DNA of 64,000 bases from Bradyrhizobium sp. WBOS07 (GCF_024585165.1 NZ_CP029008.1:6529501-6593500); one strand, 5' to 3'. Shown: positions 8,527 through 16,858, counted from the first letter of the stretch. A program made the numbers and translations. Notes: generated from the sequence alone by a model not told the origin.

Positions 8527-9300
8527 ATGAGCAATTTCAATCAGGAAAGCGTTTTGAGCGTCCATCACTGGACCGACACGCTGTTCTCTTTCAAGACCAC
8601 CCGCAGCCCGACTTTCCGCTTCCGCAACGGCGAATTCACCATGATTGGGCTCAAGGTCGGCGAGAAGCCGCTGCTGCGGGCCTACAGCGTCGCCAGCGCC
8701 AATTACGAGGACACGCTGGAATTCTTCTCGATCAAGGTGCCGGACGGCCCGCTGACGTCGCGGCTGCAACACCTGAAGGAAGGCGACGAGATCATCGTCA
8801 GCCGCAAGGCCACCGGCACGCTCGTGATCGACAATCTGGAGGAGGGGCGCAATCTCTACCTCATCGGCACCGGCACGGGCCTTGCGCCGTTCCTGAGCGT
8901 GATCAAGGATCCCGAGACCTATGAGCGGTTCCAGAAGGTGGTGCTGCTGCATGGCTGCCGGCACGTCAAGGAGCTCGCCTATGGCGAGATGATCACCCAG
9001 ACGCTGCCGCAGGACGAGCTGATCGGCGAATATATCCGCGAGCAGCTAATCTATTACCCGACCGTGACCCGCGATCCCTTCCGCAATCGCGGCCGCATCA
9101 CCGATCTGATCACCTCGGGCAAGCTGTTCAGCGATATCGGCCTGCCGGTGCTGGAAGCCGCCCACGACCGCGTCATGATCTGTGGCAGCCCCGCGCTGGT
9201 GGCGGACACCCGCGTGCTCCTGGGCGAGCGCGGCTTCGTCGAGGGCAATCACGGCGAGCCGGCCCAGTTCGTGGTCGAAAAGGCCTTCGCCGAGCGCTAA
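8527..9300 (+). CDS. fpr: ferredoxin-NADP(+) reductase
   Basis: A 257-residue FAD enzyme that moves electrons between NADPH and ferredoxin or flavodoxin. Visible motifs are the FAD-binding RAYSVASANYEDTLEFF, the nucleotide-binding IGTGTGLAPFLSVI and the NADP-site sequence MICGSPALVADTRVLL. The C-terminal FVVEKAFAER is typical of bacterial Fpr ending in an extra Glu-Arg. Length is normal for the family. It may supply electrons to the P450 encoded 500 bp downstream, although no ferredoxin gene lies between. Confidence 0.93.
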   Translation: MSNFNQESVLSVHHWTDTLFSFKTTRSPTFRFRNGEFTMIGLKVGEKPLLRAYSVASANYEDTLEFFSIKVPDGPLTSRLQHLKEGDEIIVSRKATGTLVIDNLEEGRNLYLIGTGTGLAPFLSVIKDPETYERFQKVVLLHGCRHVKELAYGEMITQTLPQDELIGEYIREQLIYYPTVTRDPFRNRGRITDLITSGKLFSDIGLPVLEAAHDRVMICGSPALVADTRVLLGERGFVEGNHGEPAQFVVEKAFAER

Positions 9301-9395
9301 GTCCGCAGAAAGACCGTATTTTCGCCGTCGGGCAGGCGTTGCGGCGCCGATTCGGCGCTTGATACACTGTGGGAGCGAATCAGCGGAGTTCCCAC

Positions 9396-9719
9396 ATGGT
9401 TGCGGACAGCGACAGCAACATCGCCTGACACCGGGTTCAGTTGAGGAAGAATCGCGCCGAGTTAAAGGCGCTCGAGACCGCGCGCTTCACGATGGGGGAG
9501 ATCGCCTCGTCGAAGCGGAACGGCCAGACCCAGAAGGCCGTCGCGGACATCAAGCGCAAGATTGCGCAGTCCGAGCGCGTCATCGCCGATCACGACAAGC
9601 GCACGCGCCGTCCGCTCGCAACCGACCTGCAGAGCCTCAGCAATGGCAGTTGGAGCCATTGGGACGCCTATACGCAACAGCAGCGCAAGACAGGGCAGCG
9701 TTCGCCGGAGCGCGGATAG
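9396..9719 (+). pseudogene. small helical protein gene interrupted by an in-frame TGA
   Basis: An ATG at 9396 has a well-placed GGAG 7 bases upstream and encodes MVADSDSNIA before a TGA at 9426-9428. The same frame then stays open to 9719 and encodes a charged, helix-prone stretch (LRKNRAELKALETARFTMGE and further Lys/Arg-rich sequence). The simplest reading is a C-to-T change turning an Arg codon into TGA. Alternatively, translation may start at the TTG at 9441, giving 92 residues, but that start has no good ribosome site. The family is unknown; the last 30 codons look less protein-like. Confidence 0.45.
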
Positions 9720-9805
9720 ACGCCTCGACCGAGGCGTTCGCTCCCCTTGCGCCGGCCGCGCCACGCACCATCTGGGTGAGACGCCAGCAATCAGTCCGGG
9801 ATCCC

Positions 9806-11077
9806 ATGAGTGTACGCCTCGATTTCACCAGCGAGGCCTTCTTTCGCGATCCGCCCAAGGCCATTGCGACGCTGCGCATGTCCGGGCCCGTGGTTGCGAC
9901 ACGATTCCCTCTCGTCGGCGACGTCTGGATCACCACGACTCATGACGCCACCGCGCAGATCCTGAAGGACGGCGCGACTTTCACGTTGCGAAAGGAAGAT
10001 GGCGACGTCGCCGGTCTGCGCTGGTGGATGCCGCGCTACGTCAGGACCATCGCCAACAACATGCTGACGATGGACGAGCCGGATCACACCCGGCTGCGCA
10101 GCATCGTGGACGAGGCCTTTCGCCGCCGCGCGATCGTCGCGATGGAGCCGCGCATCCGCGCCATCGCCGACGGTCTTGCGGACGAGCTGTTCTCGGCGGG
10201 AAGTCCCGCCGATCTGGTCCAGCGCTACGCGCGCATCCTGCCGCTCGCGGTGATCTCGGAGTTGCTCGGGTTGCCGTTGGCCGATCGTCCCCGCTTCATC
10301 GCCTGGGCCAATACGATGTCCTCGCTGACCAACGTCGTCAGCTTCTTCCGCCTGCTGTTCGCGTTCCGCAAGATGCGCGCCTATCTGGGTCGACAATTGC
10401 AGATTGCGCGCGAACATGGCGGCGAGGGGCTGATCGCAGAGCTGGTCCAGGTCGAGCGCGAGGGCGGCCAGATCACGCCGGATGAAATGGTCTCGATGGT
10501 CTTTCTGCTGCTCGCAGCGGGGTCGGAGACCACCACGCATCTCATCAGCGGCTCCGCTTACGAGCTGCTCAGAAGCCCGGACTTGCGCGATTGGCTGGAG
10601 CAGGACTGGAGCCGCATCGGGCTCGCTGTCGAGGAGTTCCTGCGCCTCGTCTCCCCCGTGCAGTTCTCCAAGCCGCGCTATGTCCGGCGGGATGTCGTGG
10701 TCGAAGGCGTACGTCTCAGCAAGGGCGATCGAGTCATGGTGATGCTCGCCGCCGCGAACATGGATCCGGCGATGCATGACCATCCGGAGCGGCTCGATCT
10801 CGAGCGCAAGCCGAACCGCCATCTCTCGTTCGGAACGGGAATCCATTTCTGCCTCGGCCACCAGCTCGCGCGCATCGAGGCGGCCTGCGCGCTGGAAGCG
10901 CTGTTCGTGCGCTGGCCGAAACTTGGCCTGGCCGTCGATCCGGCCGAGGTCCACTGGCGCAAGCGGCCGGGCTTGCGTGCGATCGCGACGCTTCCAGTCA
11001 CGGCCGAGGGCCGGGGAACACAGATGACTGCGTGCAGCGAAGCAAGCATTGATCGTTCCCCTACTGCGGCGGGCTGA
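9806..11077 (+). CDS. cytochrome P450
   Basis: A 423-residue bacterial class I-type P450. The I-helix oxygen motif AGSETTTH, the K-helix EEFLRLVSP (ExxR) and the heme loop FGTGIHFCLGHQLARIE are all present; Cys349 is the heme thiolate ligand. It should hydroxylate a small organic substrate using electrons from a reductase and ferredoxin. The open frame extends far upstream, but ATG 9806 begins a normal P450 N-terminus (MSVRLDFTSEAFFRDPP). No ferredoxin gene is adjacent; a ferredoxin reductase gene lies at 8527. The substrate cannot be told from sequence. Confidence 0.92.
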   Translation: MSVRLDFTSEAFFRDPPKAIATLRMSGPVVATRFPLVGDVWITTTHDATAQILKDGATFTLRKEDGDVAGLRWWMPRYVRTIANNMLTMDEPDHTRLRSIVDEAFRRRAIVAMEPRIRAIADGLADELFSAGSPADLVQRYARILPLAVISELLGLPLADRPRFIAWANTMSSLTNVVSFFRLLFAFRKMRAYLGRQLQIAREHGGEGLIAELVQVEREGGQITPDEMVSMVFLLLAAGSETTTHLISGSAYELLRSPDLRDWLEQDWSRIGLAVEEFLRLVSPVQFSKPRYVRRDVVVEGVRLSKGDRVMVMLAAANMDPAMHDHPERLDLERKPNRHLSFGTGIHFCLGHQLARIEAACALEALFVRWPKLGLAVDPAEVHWRKRPGLRAIATLPVTAEGRGTQMTACSEASIDRSPTAAG

Positions 11078-11118
11078 CGCAAGTCTCCCTTTGGAAAATC
11101 TTTGTCGCACATCGTCCA

Positions 11119-11143
11119 GGAACGGTGTGCCGCTCGCCCTGTT
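11119..11143 (+). promoter_or_regulatory. EcfG (general stress response) type promoter
   Basis: GGAAC at 11119-11123 is followed after 16 bases by TGTT at 11140-11143. The alphaproteobacterial EcfG consensus is GGAAC, 16-17 bases, CGTT, so eight of nine positions match. It lies 33 bp before the first of three small polar-protein genes, a sensible distance. Confidence 0.5.
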
Positions 11144-11176
11144 GTCTTCTCGCACGTTCGAACGGGAGACAAGATC

Positions 11177-11362
11177 ATGACCAGCAAGATGCCACCTGTT
11201 CCGCCGGAAAATCAGAGCCGCAAGGGAACCGGCGACAGCAAGCAGATGTCCCCTGATCAGACGCCGCATGGCCAGCAGCGTGCGGAAAATCCGGACCAGC
11301 AGGGACAGCAGGGCAACATCAAGCAGAACACGACCAATCAGGGCTATCAGCAGGATCGTTGA
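11177..11362 (+). CDS. small polar, probably disordered protein
   Basis: The 61-residue protein is rich in Gln, Asn, Pro and Gly (MPPVPPENQSRKGTGDSKQ, NIKQNTTNQGYQQDR) with almost no hydrophobic residues. It should therefore be unfolded in solution. ATG 11177 has GGGAGACAAG just upstream. It is the first of three small genes in a row behind an EcfG-like promoter, which suggests a stress-protective or DNA/water-binding role. I know no family function. Confidence 0.65.
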   Translation: MTSKMPPVPPENQSRKGTGDSKQMSPDQTPHGQQRAENPDQQGQQGNIKQNTTNQGYQQDR

Positions 11363-11376
11363 GGAGGGCGACATCC

Positions 11377-11577
11377 ATGTCGACATCCACCAAGACCCCG
11401 AACAGCATCCGCCAAGGCGGCCCCGGCGCCTCACACGAGAACGCGAAGGCGCCGCTGGAGGTGAAGAAGCCGCCGGCCGACAATTCGCAGCGCAATCATA
11501 GCCGTGTCTCGGGCGGCGGAGGCGAGCACGACTCGCATCACGCGCACGATGACGCGGGCAAGGGTGGAGGCAGGTAA
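11377..11577 (+). CDS. small polar, His/Gly-rich protein
   Basis: The 66-residue protein is polar and low in complexity, with GGPGASHENAKAPLEVKKPP in the middle and a His/Asp/Gly-rich tail (GGGGEHDSHHAHDDAGKGGG). The histidine cluster could bind metal, but that is speculation. GAGGAGGG lies 7-8 bases upstream of ATG 11377. It follows the previous small gene by 14 bp and is probably cotranscribed. Confidence 0.6.
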   Translation: MSTSTKTPNSIRQGGPGASHENAKAPLEVKKPPADNSQRNHSRVSGGGGEHDSHHAHDDAGKGGGR

Positions 11578-11641
11578 AGACCGAATCCAATGCGACACCC
11601 GCAACGGAAGACGAAGCGGTTCACTGCAAGAGGAGAAACCG

Positions 11642-11884
11642 ATGCCAGGTGGGCACGGCAGCAAGACGCATTTCAGATCCGGCATGCACGGCAAGGGCGA
11701 CGGCACTGGCGGCATGACCGAAATCCCCAAGGAGATGATCGGCGACAACATGGTCCTGTCCAACCGCGACAAGAAGCAGCATTCGGACATCCGCGGCATG
11801 GACGGCAAGACCATCCAGACCGAACAATATCAGGATCACGCCGCCAACCGGCTCGACGAGAAGCCGGAGACCGACGAGACCTGA
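11642..11884 (+). CDS. small polar protein of unknown function
   Basis: The 80-residue protein is polar, with a Gly/His-rich start (MPGGHGSKTHFRSGMHGKGD) and an acidic end (LDEKPETDET). The middle MTEIPKEMIGDNMVLSNRDK may form a short ordered segment. AGAGGAG is about 8 bases upstream of the ATG. It is third in the small-gene set and is followed by a strong intrinsic terminator, so the set is a discrete transcription unit. Confidence 0.65.
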   Translation: MPGGHGSKTHFRSGMHGKGDGTGGMTEIPKEMIGDNMVLSNRDKKQHSDIRGMDGKTIQTEQYQDHAANRLDEKPETDET

Positions 11885-11906
11885 CAGCGTTTCTCCCGAC
11901 CAACTA

Positions 11907-11937
11907 GCGGACCGGCGTTTAGCCGGTCCGCTTTTTT
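11907..11937 (+). terminator. intrinsic terminator of the small-protein operon
   Basis: GCGGACCGGC (11907-11916) pairs perfectly with GCCGGTCCGC (11922-11931) around a 5-base loop and is followed by six T. The loop contains the stop codon of the convergent DUF763 gene, so that gene ends inside the terminator. Confidence 0.9.
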
Positions 11938-13169
11938 GTGAGCGCGAGGTCGCGTTCCCAGCCGAACACGGAGCGGCCGTCGAGATCGGGCGAGGCGGCG
12001 CGCTCATTGGCGATGTAGGCCTCCACCGAAGGCCCGCGCGCAGTCCGCTCCAGCCGCCGGGCCTGATCGTCGAGCCGTTTCATCGCCTGCATCTCTTCCT
12101 CACGCCCGAGCTTGGCACCCTGGATCGCGCCCTTCAGCACGCGGATGGTCTCGTCATAGACCTTGATCGGCACGGGATAGGGATGCCGGTCCTTGCCGCC
12201 ATGGGCGAGCGAGAAACGCGCCGGGTCCGCAAAGCGATAGGGCGCGCCGTGCACGACCTCCGCGACCATCGCCAGCGAGCGCACGGTGCGGGCGCCGACG
12301 CCGGGCGTCAGCAGCAATTCGGGAAAGTCGACCGGGCCGCGCTCGGCCGCGGCGGCCAGCGTGCCGTGCAGGCGGCGCGCGAATACGTCCTTCGGTCTGA
12401 CGTCGTGATGTGCGGGCATGATCAGATGCGGCAGCATGGCCTGGGCCGGCTCGGACGCAGTCCCGACAAGCCGTTCGAATTCGGAGACGATGCGATCGGG
12501 ACCGAGATCATCCAGGAGATCGAGCTGCGCGGTGCGCGAGACGTCGGCGCGATGGTCGGTCAGATTGACGATCTCGCCCTGTTGCGGCCCGTCGATCGCG
12601 CTATGCGGCGTGTCGACGAAGCTCTTCAGCGCTTCGGAATGCCAGTGATAGCGGCGGGCCTGGCGCTTGTCGCCGTTCATGCCCTGCTGCACCACCGTCC
12701 ATTTGCCGTCGGCGGCGACGAAGAAGCCATGGAGATAGAGGTCGAAGCCGTCCTGCACGGCCGCGCTGTCGACCTTCGCCACCAGGCGGCTGGCGCGGGT
12801 CAGCTTTGCGCCGTCGAATCCGACGCGCTCGCCGAGTTGCATCAACTCGTCCGGTGTCTTGCGCGAATGCTGGCCCCGGCCGCCACAGACATAAATCCCG
12901 AGCTCGTCCTGGAGGGGGGCCAGCCCGCGCTTCAACGCGCCGATCACGGACGTCGTGATGCCGGAGGAATGCCAGTCCATTCCCATGACGGCGCCGAACG
13001 ACTGGAACCAGAATGGATGGGACAGCCGCTGCAGAAATGCATCGCGGCCGTAATGATGCACGATCGCCTGTGTGACGATCGACCCAAGCGTGGCCATGCG
13101 GCTCGCCAGCCAGGGCGGAACCCGTCCGGTGTGCAGGGGAAGATCGGCGCTGCCGCTACGTCGAGTCAT
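11919..13169 (-). CDS. DUF763 protein
   Basis: The 416-residue protein matches the DUF763 pattern, a family shared by archaea and bacteria with no established biochemical role. The opening SGSADLPLHTGRVPPWL and the block FWFQSFGAVMGMDWHSSGIT are characteristic. Near residue 285 the sequence LLLTPGVGARTVRSLAMVAE resembles a helix-hairpin-helix, which suggests nucleic-acid binding. There is no signal peptide or membrane segment. It converges on the stress-type small-protein operon and shares its terminator region. A DNA or RNA repair role is a reasonable guess but unproven. Confidence 0.8.
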   Translation of the reverse strand: MTRRSGSADLPLHTGRVPPWLASRMATLGSIVTQAIVHHYGRDAFLQRLSHPFWFQSFGAVMGMDWHSSGITTSVIGALKRGLAPLQDELGIYVCGGRGQHSRKTPDELMQLGERVGFDGAKLTRASRLVAKVDSAAVQDGFDLYLHGFFVAADGKWTVVQQGMNGDKRQARRYHWHSEALKSFVDTPHSAIDGPQQGEIVNLTDHRADVSRTAQLDLLDDLGPDRIVSEFERLVGTASEPAQAMLPHLIMPAHHDVRPKDVFARRLHGTLAAAAERGPVDFPELLLTPGVGARTVRSLAMVAEVVHGAPYRFADPARFSLAHGGKDRHPYPVPIKVYDETIRVLKGAIQGAKLGREEEMQAMKRLDDQARRLERTARGPSVEAYIANERAASPDLDGRSVFGWERDLALTKKRTG

Positions 13170-13290
13170 GAGCGTTCCAAACTAGCCCAGTTCGGCGACA
13201 CTTGCACCTATGGGATGCTGCGTTGCACAGGGCGGGGGAGCGAAGCCGGCCGAGAGGCGTTGAGCCGGCTATCGCAGAGCAAATTGGGGA

Positions 13291-14436
13291 ATGGCGATGC
13301 ATTGGCAGGCCGTGTTGGCCGACATCGACGGGATGTTCGGTTGGATACCGTCATGGTTCATCGGCCTCAGCCTCGTTGCGGCAGCAATCCTCCTTGCACT
13401 GTCGTTTTACCGGATCGCCAAATGGCTGCTTAACCGGGCCTTTGGCACCCGCCTGCCGCTGCTGAGCGTGTTCATCGAGCGGACGTCCGGCCCGGCCCAG
13501 CTGGCGCTGTGCCTGGCGGCCGTCGCTCTGGTCCTGCCGCTCGCGCCGCTCGACGACACGATCCGCACGCCGATGATGCGCCTGTTCGTCGTCGCCGTCA
13601 TCGCACTGATCGGCTGGATCTCGATCAGGATCGTCGACATGAGCGCGGCGCGCTACCTGCAGAATTTCCGCGATGTCACCGAAAATTTCGTCGCGCGCAA
13701 GCACGTCACGCAAGTCCGCGTGTTCAAGCGCGTCACCGACACCATCATCGTCATCATCACGGTGTCGACCGCTCTGATGACGTTCGATTCGGTCCGGCAA
13801 TACGGCGTCAGCCTGTTCGCCTCGGCAGGCGCCGCCGGTATCATCGTCGGCCTTGCGGCGCGGCCGCTGCTGAGCAACCTGATCGCGGGCTTGCAGATCG
13901 CGATCACCCAGCCGATCCGCATCGAGGACGCGGTGATCATCGAGAACGAGTGGGGCTGGATCGAGGATATCGCCGCGACCTATGTCGTGATCCGGCTGTG
14001 GGACTGGCGCCGCATGGTGGTGCCGCTGTCCTATTTCATCGAGAAGCCGTTTCAGAACTGGACCCGCGACACTGCATCCCTGATCGGTGTGATCGCGCTT
14101 CACGTCGACTATCGGGCCGACGTTCCGCGCATTCGGCGCTGGCTGGAGGAGGCGGTGAAGCAGTCCAAGCTGTGGGACGGGGCCGTCGTCAATCTTCAGG
14201 TGATTGACGCGGATGCGCGCACGATCGAGCTGCGCGCGCTGGTCAGCGCACGGAACGCACCGCAATCCTGGGATCTGCGCTGCGAGACGCGAGAGAAGTT
14301 GATCGCCTTCATCCGTGACGAGATGCCGGAAGCGCTGCCGCGCGATCGCGCGATCCTGATCCCCTCGGCCGACAACGATGGCGATCTCCTCCAGCGCGGC
14401 GCACCGGAGAAGGTACGGGCGGGCGCGCGCAATTGA
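13291..14436 (+). CDS. MscS-family mechanosensitive ion channel
   Basis: A 381-residue inner-membrane protein with four predicted membrane helices in the first 180 residues. It then has the pore-lining MscS signature LFASAGAAGIIVGLAARPLL and the beta domain IAITQPIRIEDAVIIENEWG. The C-terminal cytoplasmic region ends in a polar tail. Such channels open under membrane tension and release solutes on osmotic downshift. The usual start ATG 13291 has GGGGAATGGC overlapping upstream; MAMH could also begin at the second Met. It lies alone between DUF763 and a decayed gene. Confidence 0.88.
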   Translation: MAMHWQAVLADIDGMFGWIPSWFIGLSLVAAAILLALSFYRIAKWLLNRAFGTRLPLLSVFIERTSGPAQLALCLAAVALVLPLAPLDDTIRTPMMRLFVVAVIALIGWISIRIVDMSAARYLQNFRDVTENFVARKHVTQVRVFKRVTDTIIVIITVSTALMTFDSVRQYGVSLFASAGAAGIIVGLAARPLLSNLIAGLQIAITQPIRIEDAVIIENEWGWIEDIAATYVVIRLWDWRRMVVPLSYFIEKPFQNWTRDTASLIGVIALHVDYRADVPRIRRWLEEAVKQSKLWDGAVVNLQVIDADARTIELRALVSARNAPQSWDLRCETREKLIAFIRDEMPEALPRDRAILIPSADNDGDLLQRGAPEKVRAGARN

Positions 14437-14448
14437 CTCTCCGCGTGA

Positions 14449-14997
14449 TTAGCCGGCGCCGACCGTTGTCGCGTCGGCCGGCCCTGGCGCGCGCGGTCGC
14501 CGCTTGCGCAATGTCCGCCGCGCCCAGATCAGCAGGCCGGTCGACAGCAGGATCAGCAGCGATCGACGTCACGACATTGAGCGGCGCGGCGATCAGGGCC
14601 GACCAGTTTCCCTCGTGGATCAGGCGCGGCCAGTTGCGCGGCAGGGGTGCGGCCCCGGACGACGTGACGGCATAGGCGCGCAACTCGCCGCCGTCATAGA
14701 GTCTTGCCATCATGCGGCCGCCGCGCGTGCCGATCGAGATCAGATGCGACAGCTCGTGCGAGGCCGCGACCATGCGGACCGCGTCCGTCAGGGCCAGAGG
14801 GCGACCGGTTGCGGCCGGAGCAGTTCCAGCTTGGAACGTCAGGCCGAACGCCAGGCACAGACCGGTCAGGGGAGCAGGATCAGCGGCAGCGTGAACCAGG
14901 CTGTTGCGTTGATTTGCAGCAACCGGAATGAAAGTGCGCGGAAAGTATCGAGTCCCGCGCGCCACGTGTCGCCGCACTCTCTGCGCCGGCACGCGCG
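14449..14997 (-). pseudogene. decayed PepSY-type membrane protein gene (two frameshifts, no start)
   Basis: Read leftward, one frame gives LQINATAWFTLPLILLP and stops. After a shift near 14864-14873 a second frame continues TGLCLAFGLTFQ and then DAVRMVAASHELSHLIS to HEGNWSALIAAPLNVVTS. After another shift near 14557-14562 a third frame supplies LLILLSTGLLIWARRTLRKR and a stop at 14449. Joined, these resemble a PepSY-associated transmembrane protein of the iron-uptake-linked type. No start codon lies between the 5' end and an in-frame TAG at 14998-15000, so the N-terminus is also lost. It is probably non-functional. Confidence 0.65.
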
Positions 14998-15026
14998 CTA
15001 AAAGCGGATCAAAGGGCTTGCGCGCT

Positions 15027-16004
15027 TCACTGCGCGCGAATGTTGGCAGCCTTCAGCACTGGCTCCCATTTGGTCGCCTCGGCGTGCATGTAGGCATCGA
15101 ACTCCTTGGACGTCGAGCCGACTGGAGTTGCGCCGATCTTCCCCAGCGTCGACTGCACATTCGCATCCTGCAGCGCCGCCTTGAGGTCGGTTTCGAGCTT
15201 GGCCACGATTTCTGGCGGCATTTTGGCCGGTCCGAGGACGCCCCACCAGACGGAGACGTCGTAGCCGGGCACGCCGGACTCCGCGACCGTCGGCACGTTC
15301 GGCAACGCCTTCGAGCGTTCGGCCGAGGTCACCGCGAGTGCGTGCACCGGGCCACCATCGAGTTGGCCGATCGCTTCGGCGAGCGGATTGATGCTGAGCG
15401 GGATCTCGCCTGATATCACCGCGGTCAGCGCCGGCGCGCCGCCCTTATAGGGAATGGAGACGATCTTGGTGCCGGACATGTACTTCAACAGCTCGCCGGC
15501 CAGATGCGCGGACGTCCCGTTGCCTGACATGCCGTAGGAGAGCTTGTCCGGCTCCTTCTTCGCGGCCGCCAGGAGATCGCCGAGCGTCTTGTAGGGACTG
15601 TCCTTGGCCACCACGATCGCGAGCGGAGAGGAGGCGACCTCCGTGATCGCCGTGAAGTCCTTGAACGTGTCGTAGGGTACGCTCGGATAGATGAACTGGT
15701 TGAGCGGGTGGCCGCTCGCGACGAGGATCAGCGTGTAGCCGTCGGGTGCGGCCTGCGTCAGCGCTTGCGAGGCAACGATGCCGCCAGCGCCGGGACGATT
15801 GTCAACCACCGGCTGCTGGCCCCAGCTTTTCGCCAGCGCCTGTCCCAGCGTACGCGCGAGCACGTCGACCGCACCGCCCGCGGCGTAGGGGACCAGGATA
15901 TGCACCGGCTTGCTTGGATAATTGTCGGCGGCTTGCGCGCCGCCTGCCAGCAGCAGACCGGCACCCAGCATCAGACCGCCGATCGTCTTGTTCAAACCCA
16001 GCAT
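15027..16004 (-). CDS. tripartite tricarboxylate transporter binding protein (Bug/TctC family)
   Basis: A 325-residue periplasmic protein with a signal peptide (GLMLGAGLLLAGGAQA, cleavage near residue 25). The Bug-family blocks YPSKPVHILVPYAAGG, VVDNRPGAGGIVASQ and a late GVPGYDVSVWWGVLGP are present. AAGGAG 9 bases upstream supports ATG 16004 over an upstream in-frame ATG. No TctA or TctB gene is near, so it must use a remote membrane partner. It is divergent from a TetR gene and the ligI-galB-ligK operon. TctC proteins for terephthalate (TphC) are known, so an aromatic acid is a plausible ligand. Confidence 0.88.
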   Translation of the reverse strand: MLGLNKTIGGLMLGAGLLLAGGAQAADNYPSKPVHILVPYAAGGAVDVLARTLGQALAKSWGQQPVVDNRPGAGGIVASQALTQAAPDGYTLILVASGHPLNQFIYPSVPYDTFKDFTAITEVASSPLAIVVAKDSPYKTLGDLLAAAKKEPDKLSYGMSGNGTSAHLAGELLKYMSGTKIVSIPYKGGAPALTAVISGEIPLSINPLAEAIGQLDGGPVHALAVTSAERSKALPNVPTVAESGVPGYDVSVWWGVLGPAKMPPEIVAKLETDLKAALQDANVQSTLGKIGATPVGSTSKEFDAYMHAEATKWEPVLKAANIRAQ

Positions 16005-16080
16005 TTTCCCAGCACTCCTTGTAGGCATTCGCGTCCGAGCGGCGGTCTCCATGCCGTCCCGGACGCCAACATGGTTTTTG

Positions 16081-16115
16081 TTGACGAGACCTGATCTTTT
16101 GTACGATAGTACAAA
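16081..16115 (+). promoter_or_regulatory. promoter with embedded TetR-type operator
   Basis: TTGACG (16081-16086) and GATAGT (16105-16110) form a promoter with an 18-bp spacer. The -10 lies inside a perfect 7-bp inverted repeat, TTTGTAC (16098-16104), GATA, GTACAAA (16109-16115). Transcription would start close to the ATG at 16120, giving a leaderless or nearly leaderless mRNA. The arrangement suggests that the TetR protein represses its own gene. Confidence 0.55.
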
Positions 16116-16119
16116 TCGC

Positions 16120-16827
16120 ATGGTCCGCAAGCCCACCAGCAAGGAAACGGCCCGCAAGCCGAATATGCGCGAGGCAATCCTCGCCGCGGCCGAGGAGCTG
16201 TTCGCCACCAACGGCTTCAATGCCGTCTCGGTGCGCGACATCGCGCACGCGGCCGGGGCCAATCCCGGCAGCGTGACCTATCATTTCAAGACCAAGGACG
16301 GTCTGCTGCTGGAGATTTATCGGCGCCATTGCGGGCCGATGAACCTACGCCGCTCGGAGCTGCTCGCGGCCGCCCGGCGCGTGCGCGATCTCCAGGACCG
16401 GCTGGAAGCGATCGTGCGCGCCTATGTGGTGCCGGCCTTCACCTCGGGCAGCGATCTTGCCGGCGGCGGGGCGCGCTTCACGCGGCTCCGCGCCGTGATG
16501 TCGGCGGAAGGCAACGAGGTCGCGCGAAAGATCATCGCGCAGACGTTTGACGATACCAGCCACGCCTTCATCGATGCGGTCCACGAAAGCCTGCCGCACA
16601 TTCCGCGCACCGAGATCGTCTGGCGCAGCCATTTTCTGCTCGGCGCGCTCTATTATTCACTGGTGACGCCGGACCGCGTTTCGCGCCTGTCGCGCGGCGA
16701 GGCCGACGGGGGCGATGCCGCTACTGCCATCGAGCAATTGGTGCAGGCGACGGTTGCCTCGTTTCAGGCGCCTCCGCTCGATCATGCCGCGCCGGCGCGG
16801 CGCCGGCCGGTCGTCAGCAAGACTTGA
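16120..16827 (+). CDS. TetR-family transcriptional regulator of the ligI-galB-ligK locus
   Basis: The 235-residue protein has an N-terminal helix-turn-helix (MREAILAAAEELFATNGFNA, then VSVRDIAHAAGANPGSVTYH) and a variable ligand-binding C-terminus. ATG 16120 has no Shine-Dalgarno sequence but sits right behind a palindromic operator and promoter, consistent with leaderless translation. A later ATG at 16165 would remove only 15 residues. The gene is divergent from the TctC gene and 31 bp before ligI, so it may control both directions. The inducer is likely a pathway intermediate, by inference. Confidence 0.85.
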   Translation: MVRKPTSKETARKPNMREAILAAAEELFATNGFNAVSVRDIAHAAGANPGSVTYHFKTKDGLLLEIYRRHCGPMNLRRSELLAAARRVRDLQDRLEAIVRAYVVPAFTSGSDLAGGGARFTRLRAVMSAEGNEVARKIIAQTFDDTSHAFIDAVHESLPHIPRTEIVWRSHFLLGALYYSLVTPDRVSRLSRGEADGGDAATAIEQLVQATVASFQAPPLDHAAPARRRPVVSKT

Positions 16828-16858
16828 AACCGCGGTCTCGCTTCGGCGGGCTCACCTG

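Noticed and set aside
9182..9805. Long N-terminal extension of the P450 frame
   Set aside because: It overlaps the end of fpr and has random composition; ATG 9806 gives a normal P450 start.
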